Shown here in pieces: positions 35,977 through 45,223 of a stretch of DNA of 64,000 nt; positions within the stretch are counted from its first letter, which is position 1, and each line of letters opens with the position of its first letter. Origin of the DNA: CAVSIS01 sp963814875 (GTDB lineage: Bacteria > Acidobacteriota > Thermoanaerobaculia > Thermoanaerobaculales > Sulfomarinibacteraceae); contig CAWFFJ010000035.1 of the NCBI GenBank assembly GCA_963814875.1, forward strand, positions 85,268-149,267, given 5' to 3'. The notes under the pieces were generated by a model that was not told the DNA's origin, made no database searches, and saw nothing but the letters and a program-made list of their open reading frames with translations. A program made the translations under genes and the position numbers.

Positions 35977-38031
35977 ATGATTTCGGGTCTGCTGAGGTGG
36001 CTTCGTCACCCCTTCGAGACTGCTCGCGCGGTTGCGCCGAGAGTTCTGCCGGTGCCGCTCCGCATGCGCCTCGTGCGGCTGCTGCGCCGGCTGCGCCCGC
36101 GTGAGGCTCGGGTCCTCAACGAGGCGGCGCTCCGGGGTCTGGCAGAGTCCCTTGCGGCGACCGGCGCCGCCCGGCCCACGGTCGTGTGCCTGCCGATCCT
36201 CGAGTGGGGCTACCGGGTGCAGCGGCCCGAGCACCTGCTCGGCGGCCTCGCGGCGCGCGGGTGGCCCGTGCTCCACGTGTCGCCGGCGTTCGAAATCGGA
36301 TCGGCGGCCGCGCGCCTCGTCGAACACCCGCTCGCAGAGGGCGTGCGCAGCGTGGTGCTGTCGTGCCAGCGCGCGCTCGACCCGTTTCGCAGCACCCTCG
36401 GCGAGCGCGACGTCGACCAACTCGCGGACGCTCTGGGCGCCCTCGTGGGCACGCTCGGCCCCGCCGAGATCGTGGTGCTCTGCCAGCTGCCGTTCTGGCG
36501 GCCGCTGGCGGTGCGACTTGCCGAGCGATGGGGTGCGAAGCTGGTCTACGACCGGATGGACGACCATGCCGCATTTCCCGGCGCAGATCCCTCCGTGGCG
36601 AAGGACGAACGGGCCCTGATGGCCGCCGCGGACCTGGTGGTGGCGACCTCCGCAGCCCTCGAACGCGGCGCATGCCAGGTGGCGCGCAACGTGGTGCGGG
36701 TTGCCAACGGCTGCGATTGGGAGCGCTGGTCCGGTGGGCGAGACGCCGGTGAGCTCGCCGGCCTCCCGCGGCCGGTTGTCGGCTACTTCGGCGCGGTCGC
36801 CCAGTGGTTTGACGCCGAGCTCGTCGCTGCCGTTGCGCGGGCGCGGCCGGCGTGGTCCTTCGTGGTGGTGGGCGCACACGCCGGCGGCGACCTCTCCCCG
36901 CTCGGCGGGCTCGCCAACGTCCACCGCGTCGGCGAGCGGCGCTACGACGAGCTGCCCGGTCTCGCGGCCGGCTTCGACGTCGGGCTGATCCCGTTCCGCC
37001 GCACCCCGCTGACCGAGGCGGTTGACCCGGTCAAGGTCTACGAGATGCTCGCCCTGGGGCTGCCGATTGTCGCGAGCGGACTGCCGGAGCTCGAACGGCT
37101 GGCACCGGAGGTCGAGTGCGTCGGGAGCGGCGAGGAGCTCGTCGCCGCGCTCGACCGCGCGGTCGAGCGGATCGGGGACCGGGACGGGGCCGAGCGGCGC
37201 CGCGAGCTGGCGCGGGAGAACCGCTGGGAGGTGCGCCTCGATGCCTTTGAGGGAGCGCTGGTCGCGCTCTACCCGAAGGTCTCGATCCTGATGGTCACGT
37301 TCAACGCCGAGGTCGTGACCCGGCTGTGCCTCGATCGGTTGGCCGCGGTCACCGAGTACCCGGCGTACGAAGTGATCGTGGTCGACAACGGCTCGAGCGA
37401 CGGGACACCGGCCTGGCTCGCGGACGAGGCCTCCCGCCGCGACAACCTGCGGGTGGTGCCGAACCCGGAGAACCGGGGGTTTCCTGCTGCGACCAACCAG
37501 GCGGCGCGCGAGGCCACCGGCGACCTCCTGTGCCTGCTCAACAACGACACCGTGCCGACCTCGGGCTGGCTGTCGGTGCTGGTCCGGGCCGCGCTCGCCG
37601 ATCCCTCGATCGGGATGGTCGGCCCGGTCACCAACGCGATCGGCAACGAGGCCCGGATCGAGGTCGGCTACGAGGACCTCGCAGGGCTCGACGGGTGGGC
37701 GGCGCAGTGGGTGCGCGCGCACCGCGGTGAGGGGTTCGAGATCCCGATGCTGGCCCTGTTCTGCGCGCTGGTGCGGCGCGACGTGTGGGATCGGGTGGGG
37801 GAGCTCGACGAGCGCTTCGGGATCGGGATGTTCGAGGACGACGACTACGCCCGGCGGCTGCACGCGGCCGGGCTGCGCCTGGTGTGCCGGCGGGACGCAT
37901 TCGTCCACCACTGGCAGCAGGCCTCGTTCGGGAGCATGGACGAGGCCGCCTACCTCGAGCTGTTCGAGCGCAACCGCCAGGCATTCAACGCCAAGTGGCG
38001 CTCGCACTCGGGGGAGCCAGAGCCGCGCTGA
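35977..38031 (+). CDS. Bifunctional GT4-like + GT2 glycosyltransferase
   Basis: Two transferases in one 684-residue chain. The N-terminal GT-B half contains LPILEWGYRVQRPEHLLGGL, YDRMDDHAAFPG, GYFGAVAQWFDAELV and DPVKVYEMLALGLP. The C-terminal GT2 half begins KVSILMVTFNAEVVTRLCLD, with VVDNGSSDGTP and LNNDTVPTSG, and resembles rhamnosyltransferases. The same two domain types occur in the broken locus at 25403-29442. ATG 35977 removes an implausible leader from the longer frame at 35947. The stop codon forms the first bases of a repeat element, and another copy lies upstream. Confidence 0.85.
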   Translation: MISGLLRWLRHPFETARAVAPRVLPVPLRMRLVRLLRRLRPREARVLNEAALRGLAESLAATGAARPTVVCLPILEWGYRVQRPEHLLGGLAARGWPVLHVSPAFEIGSAAARLVEHPLAEGVRSVVLSCQRALDPFRSTLGERDVDQLADALGALVGTLGPAEIVVLCQLPFWRPLAVRLAERWGAKLVYDRMDDHAAFPGADPSVAKDERALMAAADLVVATSAALERGACQVARNVVRVANGCDWERWSGGRDAGELAGLPRPVVGYFGAVAQWFDAELVAAVARARPAWSFVVVGAHAGGDLSPLGGLANVHRVGERRYDELPGLAAGFDVGLIPFRRTPLTEAVDPVKVYEMLALGLPIVASGLPELERLAPEVECVGSGEELVAALDRAVERIGDRDGAERRRELARENRWEVRLDAFEGALVALYPKVSILMVTFNAEVVTRLCLDRLAAVTEYPAYEVIVVDNGSSDGTPAWLADEASRRDNLRVVPNPENRGFPAATNQAAREATGDLLCLLNNDTVPTSGWLSVLVRAALADPSIGMVGPVTNAIGNEARIEVGYEDLAGLDGWAAQWVRAHRGEGFEIPMLALFCALVRRDVWDRVGELDERFGIGMFEDDDYARRLHAAGLRLVCRRDAFVHHWQQASFGSMDEAAYLELFERNRQAFNAKWRSHSGEPEPR

Positions 38032-38285
38032 CCACCAAGACACCAAGACACCAAGACACCAAGTCATGTCAGGAGAGCACGGAAGGTTCCTGACCTACTC
38101 GCTCGGAGTGGGTAAGTACTCGGTCAGGCGAGGTGGCTCAGGCTTGGTGTGCACGCTGGGCGGATATCCGAAGCGACCGCGCCGTTTCGAGGGAAGCCAG
38201 ATAGGGTCGTTCCACCGACTGCGAGCGACCTTCAAAGGAAGTTTGCGAGCTGTTTTCAGTTTTGGTGTCTTGGTGTCTTGGTGGT
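38031..38285. repeat. Inverted-repeat element A, copy 2
   Basis: The left end 38031-38063 is ACC followed by repeated ACCAAGAC units; the right end 38262-38285 is its inverse. Total 255 bases. It starts at the last base of the glycosyltransferase stop codon TGA and ends 14 bases before the lpxC fusion stop. The interior differs from copy 1 and is non-coding. Confidence 0.75.
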
Positions 38286-38298
38286 TCTTGGCCCAGCC

Positions 38299-39594
38299 TC
38301 AGCTGTTGGCGGCGAGGATCTGGCGCTGGATCTGGATGTTGTCGCGGTGGCCGGTGAGGCGGGCGGTGATCCGGCCCCGGAACGGGTAGCCGAGCAGGTA
38401 GAGGTCCCCGATGATGTCGAGGATCTTGTGGCGCACGAACTCGTCCGGGAAGCGCAGGTCGGTGTTGACCACCTCGTCGTCCCCGACCAGTACGAAGTTG
38501 TCGAGGCGTCCGCCGGAGCCGAGCCCGAGCTCGTTGATCATCTTGAGGTCGCGCAGGAAACCGAAGGTCCGCGCAGGTGCGATCTCGCGAGTGTAGTCAT
38601 CGATCCCCGACAGCGTGAAGTCGAAGAACTGCTCGCCGATCGGCGGCGGGTAGCGCAGAAGGTACGACACGGAGAGCTCGTCCGCCGGCTCGACGACAAG
38701 GCTCTTGGTGCCGTCGCCGAGCTCGTAGCGGCGGTCGATCACGACCTCCTGGCGGGGCGCGTCCTGCTCCTCGATCCCGATCTCCTGAATGCGCCGGCAA
38801 AACTCCAGGGCCGAGCCGTCGAGGACCGGGATCTCGCCGTGGACCTTGATCAGCAGGTTGGTGATGCCGAGGGCGTGGAGCGCCGACAGCATGTGCTCGA
38901 CGGTTCGAATGCTCTCGCCCTGCGCCGAGAGGGTGGTCGCGTAGTCGGTCTCCGCCACCGAGTCGATGTGGGCAGGAATCGACACGCTGCCCGGCAGGGT
39001 CAGGAAGTGCAGGCCGGTGTTCGGCGGCAGCGGTTGGATGACCATGCCGGTGCGCCGTCCCGAGTGCAGGCCGAGGCCGTAGATCACGTTCGAGGTACGG
39101 ATGGTGCGCTGCGGCACGTCGGTCGTGGCGAGCAGGCGCAGCGGCCGCGGCGGGCGCAGGGTCGGAGGGGGCGCGGTGTCGGCCTCGAGCGGTAGCGGCT
39201 CCTCGGTGTGCTGGAGCCAGGCCCGGCGCTGTGCGAGCGCGGACTTGACCGCCTCCATCACGCCGTCGTAGGAGAGTGGTTTCTCAAGGTAGTCGTGCGC
39301 GCCCATCTTGACCGCCTTGACGGCGGTGGTGGCGGTGCCGTGCCCGGACATCATGATCACCGCGGCCCGCGAGTCGAGGCTGCGCAGTGCCTTCAGGGTC
39401 TCGAGCCCGTCCCGGTCGGGAAGCCAGATGTCGAGGAAGACCACGTCGGGCCGCTGCTCGGCATACAGGCGCAGCGCCTCTTCCCCGCTCGCGGTCGTGG
39501 TCGTCCGGTAGCCTTCGTCGCGCAGAATCTGCGCCAGGGTGGTCAGGATGCCAGGCTCGTCGTCGACGATCAGAATGAGCTCGCCCATGGACAT
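38299..39594 (-). CDS. lpxC: Receiver domain fused to LpxC deacetylase
   Basis: Residues 5-120 form a response-regulator receiver of NtrC/NtrX type with an intact site: D11, D12, phospho-acceptor D55 (FLDIWLPDRDG), S83 (MMSGHG) and K105 (LEKPL). After a proline-rich linker, residues about 158-430 are UDP-3-O-acyl-GlcNAc deacetylase: RTIRTSNVIYGLGLHSG, TVEHMLSAL, the zinc motif HKILDIIGDLYLLG and TGHRDNI. LpxC catalyses the committed step of lipid A synthesis and is normally about 300 residues without a receiver. Phosphorylation-controlled lipid A output is the obvious hypothesis. The start is at ATG 39594, with ATG 39588 possible. Confidence 0.9.
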   Translation of the reverse strand: MSMGELILIVDDEPGILTTLAQILRDEGYRTTTTASGEEALRLYAEQRPDVVFLDIWLPDRDGLETLKALRSLDSRAAVIMMSGHGTATTAVKAVKMGAHDYLEKPLSYDGVMEAVKSALAQRRAWLQHTEEPLPLEADTAPPPTLRPPRPLRLLATTDVPQRTIRTSNVIYGLGLHSGRRTGMVIQPLPPNTGLHFLTLPGSVSIPAHIDSVAETDYATTLSAQGESIRTVEHMLSALHALGITNLLIKVHGEIPVLDGSALEFCRRIQEIGIEEQDAPRQEVVIDRRYELGDGTKSLVVEPADELSVSYLLRYPPPIGEQFFDFTLSGIDDYTREIAPARTFGFLRDLKMINELGLGSGGRLDNFVLVGDDEVVNTDLRFPDEFVRHKILDIIGDLYLLGYPFRGRITARLTGHRDNIQIQRQILAANS

Positions 39595-39621
39595 CAAGTG
39601 TGTGGGCTCGGCCAGCCCGGG

Positions 39622-40461
39622 TCAAGGCGTCGGGGTTGTGACGGGCTCCGGCGGCGGGGCGTCCTGATCGAGGATCGGGCTCGGCGAGGTGAACATCACG
39701 GGATCGAGGGACGGGTTCACAAGGACCTCGTCGAGCACTGTTCGGAAGACGGGTTTGCCCTGAAACGTGCCCTCCGAGGTGAAGGGGTAGCGCAGGCCGC
39801 CGACCTCGCGGTAGTCGCCGAAGGTGGTGTCGAGCTCGCCGGTTCCGGTGTCCGGGACATTCGCCTCTGGGACCACGACGCGGGACACCGCGCCCGAGTC
39901 GGGGTCGAAGCCGACCTGGACCCGGACCCCCTCGAGGGTGAGGGCCACCATCTCGATGTCCCCGACCGGCTCCACCGAGGCCTCGAGGTCCCCGCGATGG
40001 CGCGCCTGGAGCAGGCGAAGCGGGTTGCGGGCGAGCGACTCGCGCATCCAGGCGGCCTGCTCCTCGGGCAGCGGGAGGAAGGAGCCGACCGCGGCGAGGA
40101 AGGCACCGTCCGGCGTCAGGACCGTTGCAATCGGTCCGACCCGGCCCTCGACCTCCTGGCGGTATCGGTCGGGGAAGGCGATCACCGTGCGCACCCGGCT
40201 CGTCGTTTCGAGGCCATTGGGACGCCATCTCGAAGCCCGGCCGTCGAGCTCGAGGCTGGTGACGGCGTCGACGACCTCGGCCCCGCCCATTGCGTCGACC
40301 GCACGCTCGAGCTGTGCCATCGCGGGGTCGAGCGGGACCATCGCCTCGGCCTCGCCGGGGGTCTCGGGCGGCGCCGCGGACTTGCAGCCCGTCAGCGCCC
40401 CGACAAGCGCCAGCACCAGAACAGCGACTGAGCCTTGCGACGCGAAGCGATGTGATCTCAT
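39622..40461 (-). CDS. Predicted outer-membrane lipoprotein
   Basis: Starts with a lipoprotein signal, a hydrophobic stretch ending LVGALTGCKSA, with Cys as the likely lipidated residue. The remainder, about 255 residues, is beta-rich (LELDGRASRWRPNGLETTSR, VEGRVGPIATVLTPDG) and resembles LolA/LolB-like or outer-membrane lipoprotein-sorting folds, which is a weak assignment. A TATCAT box lies seven bases before ATG 40461 with no Shine-Dalgarno. It is followed by the receiver-LpxC gene 27 bases downstream, so the two probably share a transcript. Confidence 0.75.
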   Translation of the reverse strand: MRSHRFASQGSVAVLVLALVGALTGCKSAAPPETPGEAEAMVPLDPAMAQLERAVDAMGGAEVVDAVTSLELDGRASRWRPNGLETTSRVRTVIAFPDRYRQEVEGRVGPIATVLTPDGAFLAAVGSFLPLPEEQAAWMRESLARNPLRLLQARHRGDLEASVEPVGDIEMVALTLEGVRVQVGFDPDSGAVSRVVVPEANVPDTGTGELDTTFGDYREVGGLRYPFTSEGTFQGKPVFRTVLDEVLVNPSLDPVMFTSPSPILDQDAPPPEPVTTPTP

Positions 40462-40534
40462 GCCCGAGATGATATCGCAGCCGCGCGGTCCTTTCCCTCC
40501 GTTTTCTTCCTCCCTGTGCGCGCAGCGCACACCA

Positions 40535-40564
40535 GCATTTGAGGGCGTCGAGCCCTCACAATGC
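40535..40564 (-). terminator. Hairpin after dnaE2
   Basis: GCATTTGAGGGC and GCCCTCACAATGC pair with one bulge around GTCGA, directly at the dnaE2 stop codon. It has no U-run. Confidence 0.55.
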
Positions 40565-43500
40565 TAATGGAAATCGTGGCTCGGCACCGCCGCGTCGGCG
40601 GGCAGCGGGCGGAAACGGCGCGCGCGCACCGACAGCGCACCGTCGCGCTGCTGGACGGTGCCCTCGATGATGAGCAACGGGGTGGTCACGAGCAGGGTGC
40701 GCTGGGCGCGGAAGAGCTCGGGCCGCACGATCGCCTGGACCATCCCGGTCTCGTCCTCGAGGGTCAGGAAGACGACACCGTGGGCGGTGCTCGGGCGCTG
40801 GCGGACGATCACCGCCCCGGCGACCCGCACCGCAACGCCGTCGGCGAGGTCGGCGAGGGCGGAGAGGGGGCGGACCCCTTGCCGGTCGAGACCCTGCCGG
40901 AGGTGGCTCATCAGGTGTGGGCCGGTGGTCAGGTGGAGGCCGGCGTAGTCGGCGACCGTCTCCTCGAGGGAGGTCATCTCAGCGAGCGGCGACCCGGACT
41001 GCGGCGGCAGACCGTCGAACAGCGGGCCGCGCCGCCGTGCCACCTCGGCCGCCTGCCACAGGGCCTGGCGGCGGGTGAGGCCGAAGCACGCCAGGGCGCC
41101 GACGTGGGCGAGACGGGCCATGGGCTCGTCGCCGAGCCCGCAGCGCCGCGCGAGGTCGGCGGGGTCGGCGAAGTGGGCGCGTGCCTGCTCGCGCTCGACC
41201 GCCTCGCCGGCCGCGCGGGCCAGTCCGTGGACGTAGCGCATGCCGAGGCGCACCGCGCCGTCCTCCCAGCGGCACCGCCAGCCGGAGCTCTGCACGTCCA
41301 CCGGCCGCACCTCGACCCCGTGGCGCTGGGCGTCCTTGACCAGGGTGGCGGGGTGGTAGAAGCCCATCGGCCAGGCGTTGAGCAGGGCGGCGTAGAAGGC
41401 GGTCGGGTGGTGGGCCTTGAGGTAGGCCGAGGCGTAGACGATGAGCGCGAAGCTGGCGGCGTGGGACTCGGGGAAGCCGTACAGGGCGAACGAGGTGATC
41501 GAGCGGACGATCTCCTCCTGGGCGTCGCCGGCGATGCCGCGCTCGTCCATCCCTCGGCGCAGCTTGGTCTCGATCGCGGCCATCCGCTCCGCGGAGCGCT
41601 TGAAGCCCATCGCGCGGCGCAGCTCCTCGGCCTCGCCGCCGGAGAAGCCCGCCGCCACCATGGCGACGCGCAGGAGCTGCTCCTGGAAGATCGGCACGCC
41701 GAGGGTGCGCTTCAGGATCGGCTCCAGGCTGGGGTGCGGGTAGCGGACCTGCTCGCGGCCCTGGCGGCGCTCGAGGTAGGGGTGGGTCATACGGCCGGTG
41801 ATCGGGCCCGGGCGGATGATCGCGACCTGCACCACCAGGTCGTAGAAGGTGCGCGGCTGGTTGCGCGGCAGCGAGGCCATCTGGGCGCGGCTCTCGATCT
41901 GGAACACGCCGGCGGTGTCGGCGCGGCGGATCATGTCGTAGGTCACGGGGTCGTCGGGGGGCAGGTGGGCGAGGTCGAGATCGATCCCCTCGTGGCTCGA
42001 GATCATCGGGATGGCGTCCTCGAGCGCGGCGAGCATGCCGAGACCGAGCAGGTCGACCTTGATGATCCCGAGGTCGGCACAGTCGTCCTTGTCCCACTGG
42101 ATCACCGTGCGCCCCGGCATCGCCGCCGGCTCCAGCGGTACCACCTCGTCGAGGCGTCCGGCCGCCATCACCATGCCGCCGGAGTGCTGGCCGAGGTGGC
42201 GGGGGAGGTTCTGGATCTTCCACCACAGGCGCTGGAAGTGACGGCACGCGGTCGACTCGGGGTCGAGCCCGACCGTGCGCAGCTCCTCGTCGAGCCGGCG
42301 CACGCCCTCGCGCAGCTCGGTGGTGGCGTGGCGGCCGAGCTGGCGCGACAGCCGGTCGACGGTCTCGAGCGAGAAGCCGAGCGCCTTGCCGACCTCACGC
42401 GCCGCCGAGCGCGAGCGGTAGGTGATCACGTTGGCGGTCATCGCCGCGCCCGCGGCGCCGTAGCGGCGGTAGACGTACTGGATCACCCGCTCGCGCTGGT
42501 CGCCCGAGGGCAGGTCGAGGTCGATGTCCGGCCACTCGCCGCGCTCCTCGGACAGGAAGCGCTCGAACAGCAGGTCCATCCTGACCGGGTCGACGGCGGT
42601 GATCGAGAGCGCGTAGCAGACCGCGCTGTTGGCCGCCGAGCCGCGCCCCTGGACCAGGATCCCCTCGCGCAGGCAGAAGCGGACGATGTCCCACACGATC
42701 AGGAAGTAGCCGGCGAGGTCGAGCTTCGCGATCAGGTCGAGCTCGCGCTCGATCTGGGCCTGGGCGCGGCCGGTGAGGGGACGGAAGCGAGTGCCCGCGC
42801 TCTCCCAGGTGATGCGCGCGAGATAGGACGCAGGAGTCTCGCCCGGGGGCAGGGGGTAGTCGGGGAAGCGGTAGCCGAGGTCGGAGAGGGTGAACTCGAG
42901 CGACGCCGCGAGCTCGGCGGCGCCGGCGACGGCGTGCGGCAGGTCGGCCCACAGCCGGGCCATCGCCTCGGGCGAGCGCAGGTGCCGTGCCCGCTGCGCA
43001 TCGAGCAGGCGTCCGGCGCGATCGAGAGGGACCCCCTCGCGGATCGAGGTCAGCACGTCGGCGAGCTCCTTGTCCTCCTCGCGGGCGTAGCGCACCCCGC
43101 CGGTGGCGACCACCGGCAGGCGCAGGCGCCCGGCGAGGTCGACCAGGGCGCGGTTGCGGTGCTCCTGGTCGATCAGGCCGTGGCGCTGGAGCTCGACAGA
43201 GATCCGCCCCGGGTAGAGCCAGGCGAGCCGCTCGAGGGCGCGGCGAGCGGCGTCGGCGCCGCGGTGGGTGAGTCGGTGGGCAAGCAGGCCCTCGACGCCC
43301 CCGGTCAGGCAGTGGAGGCCGTCGGCGTGGCGCTCGAGCTCGCGCCACCCCGCCCGCGCGCGGCCCTTCTCCCGTCCGGCAGCTGCAACGGTCAGCAGCC
43401 GGCACAGGCTGCGATAGCCGGCGCGATCGATCGCGAGCAGGGTGAGTCGGGGCAGCGGCGTGCCCGGCGGCGGCGGATCGGGCACCAGGCCGAGCGGGCC

Positions 43501-43755
43501 GGGGAGGGGCTCCCGCTCCGGCCGTCCCTCACCGCCGGGAGGCTCCTCCTCGAGTACCACCTCGGCGCCCACCAGCGGCGTGATCCCGGCCTCGCGGGCG
43601 GCCTTCCAGAAACGGGGCGCGCCGGAGAGGCTGTTGCGGTCGACCAGGGCCACCGCCGGCAGGCCGAGGGCGGCGGCGCGCTCGACCAACGCCTCGGGCT
43701 CCGAGGCGCCCTCGAGGAAAGAGAAGGCGGAGGCGCAGTGCAGCTCGGCGTACAT
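40564..43755 (-). CDS. dnaE2: Error-prone DNA polymerase III alpha subunit
   Basis: C-family polymerase used in damage-induced mutagenesis. The PHP-like N-terminus reads MYAELHCASAFSFLEGAS, the polymerase core has GRGSAANSAVCYALSITAVDP and the catalytic PDIDLDLPSGDQRERV, and the C-terminal OB-fold includes GVVFLTLEDETGMVQAIV. At about 1063 residues it is shorter than replicative DnaE, as expected of DnaE2/ImuC. GGGGAGGAG precedes the ATG. The promoter region is nearly identical to that of imuA, so both units probably respond to the same damage signal. Confidence 0.94.
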   Translation of the reverse strand: MYAELHCASAFSFLEGASEPEALVERAAALGLPAVALVDRNSLSGAPRFWKAAREAGITPLVGAEVVLEEEPPGGEGRPEREPLPGPLGLVPDPPPPGTPLPRLTLLAIDRAGYRSLCRLLTVAAAGREKGRARAGWRELERHADGLHCLTGGVEGLLAHRLTHRGADAARRALERLAWLYPGRISVELQRHGLIDQEHRNRALVDLAGRLRLPVVATGGVRYAREEDKELADVLTSIREGVPLDRAGRLLDAQRARHLRSPEAMARLWADLPHAVAGAAELAASLEFTLSDLGYRFPDYPLPPGETPASYLARITWESAGTRFRPLTGRAQAQIERELDLIAKLDLAGYFLIVWDIVRFCLREGILVQGRGSAANSAVCYALSITAVDPVRMDLLFERFLSEERGEWPDIDLDLPSGDQRERVIQYVYRRYGAAGAAMTANVITYRSRSAAREVGKALGFSLETVDRLSRQLGRHATTELREGVRRLDEELRTVGLDPESTACRHFQRLWWKIQNLPRHLGQHSGGMVMAAGRLDEVVPLEPAAMPGRTVIQWDKDDCADLGIIKVDLLGLGMLAALEDAIPMISSHEGIDLDLAHLPPDDPVTYDMIRRADTAGVFQIESRAQMASLPRNQPRTFYDLVVQVAIIRPGPITGRMTHPYLERRQGREQVRYPHPSLEPILKRTLGVPIFQEQLLRVAMVAAGFSGGEAEELRRAMGFKRSAERMAAIETKLRRGMDERGIAGDAQEEIVRSITSFALYGFPESHAASFALIVYASAYLKAHHPTAFYAALLNAWPMGFYHPATLVKDAQRHGVEVRPVDVQSSGWRCRWEDGAVRLGMRYVHGLARAAGEAVEREQARAHFADPADLARRCGLGDEPMARLAHVGALACFGLTRRQALWQAAEVARRRGPLFDGLPPQSGSPLAEMTSLEETVADYAGLHLTTGPHLMSHLRQGLDRQGVRPLSALADLADGVAVRVAGAVIVRQRPSTAHGVVFLTLEDETGMVQAIVRPELFRAQRTLLVTTPLLIIEGTVQQRDGALSVRARRFRPLPADAAVPSHDFH

Positions 43756-43789
43756 TTGTATTCTCCTCCCCTTGGCAGGGAAGGAGAAA

Positions 43790-43820
43790 AATGTAAGTGT
43801 AAAAGAGACATAAATCAAGA
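43790..43820 (-). promoter_or_regulatory. dnaE2 promoter and shared candidate SOS operator
   Basis: TTGATT (43818-43813), 17 bases, then TACATT (43795-43790). The block CTTGATTTATG...TTTACACTTACA matches the imuA upstream region at about 25 of 30 positions. Inside it ATTTATG and TTTTACA form an imperfect direct repeat eleven bases apart, a possible repressor site. Confidence 0.65.
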
Positions 43821-43964
43821 GGCGAGGCCCGAGGAGGTCCGGCGGATGATCGAGGAGAGCGGCGGGTAGCCCGCGGCGTCGATCCCGTGAGTCCGAGCCT
43901 GCCTGGGAATCGCGCGAGATCGAGTGAGCGGAGTTGGGTGGTAGCGTCCTTTGCGGGCGCGGAC

Positions 43965-44714
43965 TCAGGCGTTCGGCCCGGTGAGGCGGAAGATCACCGT
44001 AATCGGTAGCTCGCGCTCCACCGAGGCGAGGTCCGCTGGCGAAAAGCTGAACTCGTCATCCTGCGTGGTCGCGGCGAAGGGCGAGGCGAAGTCGATGCGG
44101 CCGGCCCGGGGGTGGTCATGGCGGAAGACCTCGACCCGCCACCCGGTAGCGTGGAGCAGCTCGGACCACGCGGACACCGTGAGATTGCTGCGGTGGTACC
44201 CGATCCCTTGGTGAAGCTCGAGATCGTGCTGGCTGAAGATCGGCGGCACGGCGACGAGCGCCTCACCTCCCGGGCGAAGGATGAGGTGAAGCGCCTCCAG
44301 GAACATCTGCGGCTCCCGCAGGTGCTCGAGCACGTTCGAAGAGACCGCCAGGTCGACGGAGGATGGGGGGAGCTCGAGCCGCTCGCAGTCCGCCCGCCGG
44401 AACTCCAGGTTCGGCCTGCGGAAGCTGCGCCGGGCGTAGGCGACGCTGAGACGGTCGACGTCGACGCCGAGCACCGATCGCGCCCTGGCGTCCGCCAGGA
44501 CGGCACTGCCGTAGCCGGTGCCGCAGCCCGCATCGAGCACGTCACGGCCGGCGACGAAGCCGGCGAAGAAGCGGTAGATCGAGCGGTGGGCGACGAGGAG
44601 GTCGTTCTCGACCCCCGGCCACACCGACTCGTTGAACGGCCGCAACCCGGCCGCGACCTTGCGGAGGCCGTTGAGGAGCCGCCGCACCGCCGTCTCCGCC
44701 GGAGACCGCGTCAT
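43965..44714 (-). CDS. SAM-dependent methyltransferase
   Basis: Class I methyltransferase of about 249 residues. The SAM motif is VLDAGCGTGYGSAVLADAR, followed by VDVDRLSVAYARRSF, SSNVLEHLREPQMFLEAL and GGEALVAVPP. The type is common among glycan- or lipid-modifying methyltransferases. The start codon overlaps the stop of the upstream membrane protein in ATGA. It interrupts the dnaE2-imuAB cassette and is not obviously related to DNA repair. Confidence 0.8.
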   Translation of the reverse strand: MTRSPAETAVRRLLNGLRKVAAGLRPFNESVWPGVENDLLVAHRSIYRFFAGFVAGRDVLDAGCGTGYGSAVLADARARSVLGVDVDRLSVAYARRSFRRPNLEFRRADCERLELPPSSVDLAVSSNVLEHLREPQMFLEALHLILRPGGEALVAVPPIFSQHDLELHQGIGYHRSNLTVSAWSELLHATGWRVEVFRHDHPRAGRIDFASPFAATTQDDEFSFSPADLASVERELPITVIFRLTGPNA

Positions 44715-45223
44715 CGGGCTTCCCCCGGGCTCGTGCGCCCTGCCGGGCCGCTGTCGGCGGTCCGTTCGAGGCACACCCGGTGCAGCGCCAACGCCAGGAT
44801 CCGCTGGTCGTTGCCCTTCCGCACCACCTCCCAGACCCGGACGCTGTCCCGTTGGCGGAGCGCGGCCTCGAGCTCGGTCCGGGTTGGCACGTTCATCACC
44901 GGGGCGCCGAGGTAGTAGCCCGCGACCCGCCGGTTCCAGCGCGGGAAGAACAGCACGGCGTCGGGGGGACCGCTGTGACGCCACAGCTTGGCGAAGGCGG
45001 CAAGACCCGTCCGGCTGACGGTCGTCGCCTCGGCGTACACGCCGATGATCAGGAGCGCCCCGACCGCGAGCACCGCCGACCAACGCACCGCTCGGGTCGG
45101 AAAGCCGCCGATGGCGATTCCGAGCGCGAGCGCGACGGACGGGAAGAGGAACGTCTGAGCCAGTGTCGGGAAACGCCGAACCTCTTCTTCGGTGCTGACA
45201 CAGCCTGGGGGTAGGTGAGGCAT
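44711..45223 (-). CDS. Short membrane protein, probably remnant of a GT-C enzyme
   Basis: About 170 residues with two hydrophobic helices (FLFPSVALALGIAIGGF and WSAVLAVGALLIIGVYAE) followed by a soluble tail containing LFFPRWNRRVAGYYLG. This order resembles only the last two helices and periplasmic tail of a GT39/ArnT-like transferase, so it is likely a truncated relic. The catalytic N-terminal loops are absent. A TAGACT box lies eleven bases before the ATG. It is translationally coupled to the methyltransferase. Confidence 0.5.
   Translation of the reverse strand: MPHLPPGCVSTEEEVRRFPTLAQTFLFPSVALALGIAIGGFPTRAVRWSAVLAVGALLIIGVYAEATTVSRTGLAAFAKLWRHSGPPDAVLFFPRWNRRVAGYYLGAPVMNVPTRTELEAALRQRDSVRVWEVVRKGNDQRILALALHRVCLERTADSGPAGRTSPGEAR

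Noticed and set aside
40561..43869. 1102-residue plus-strand frame opposite dnaE2
   Set aside because: Low-complexity antisense translation of a clear polymerase gene.
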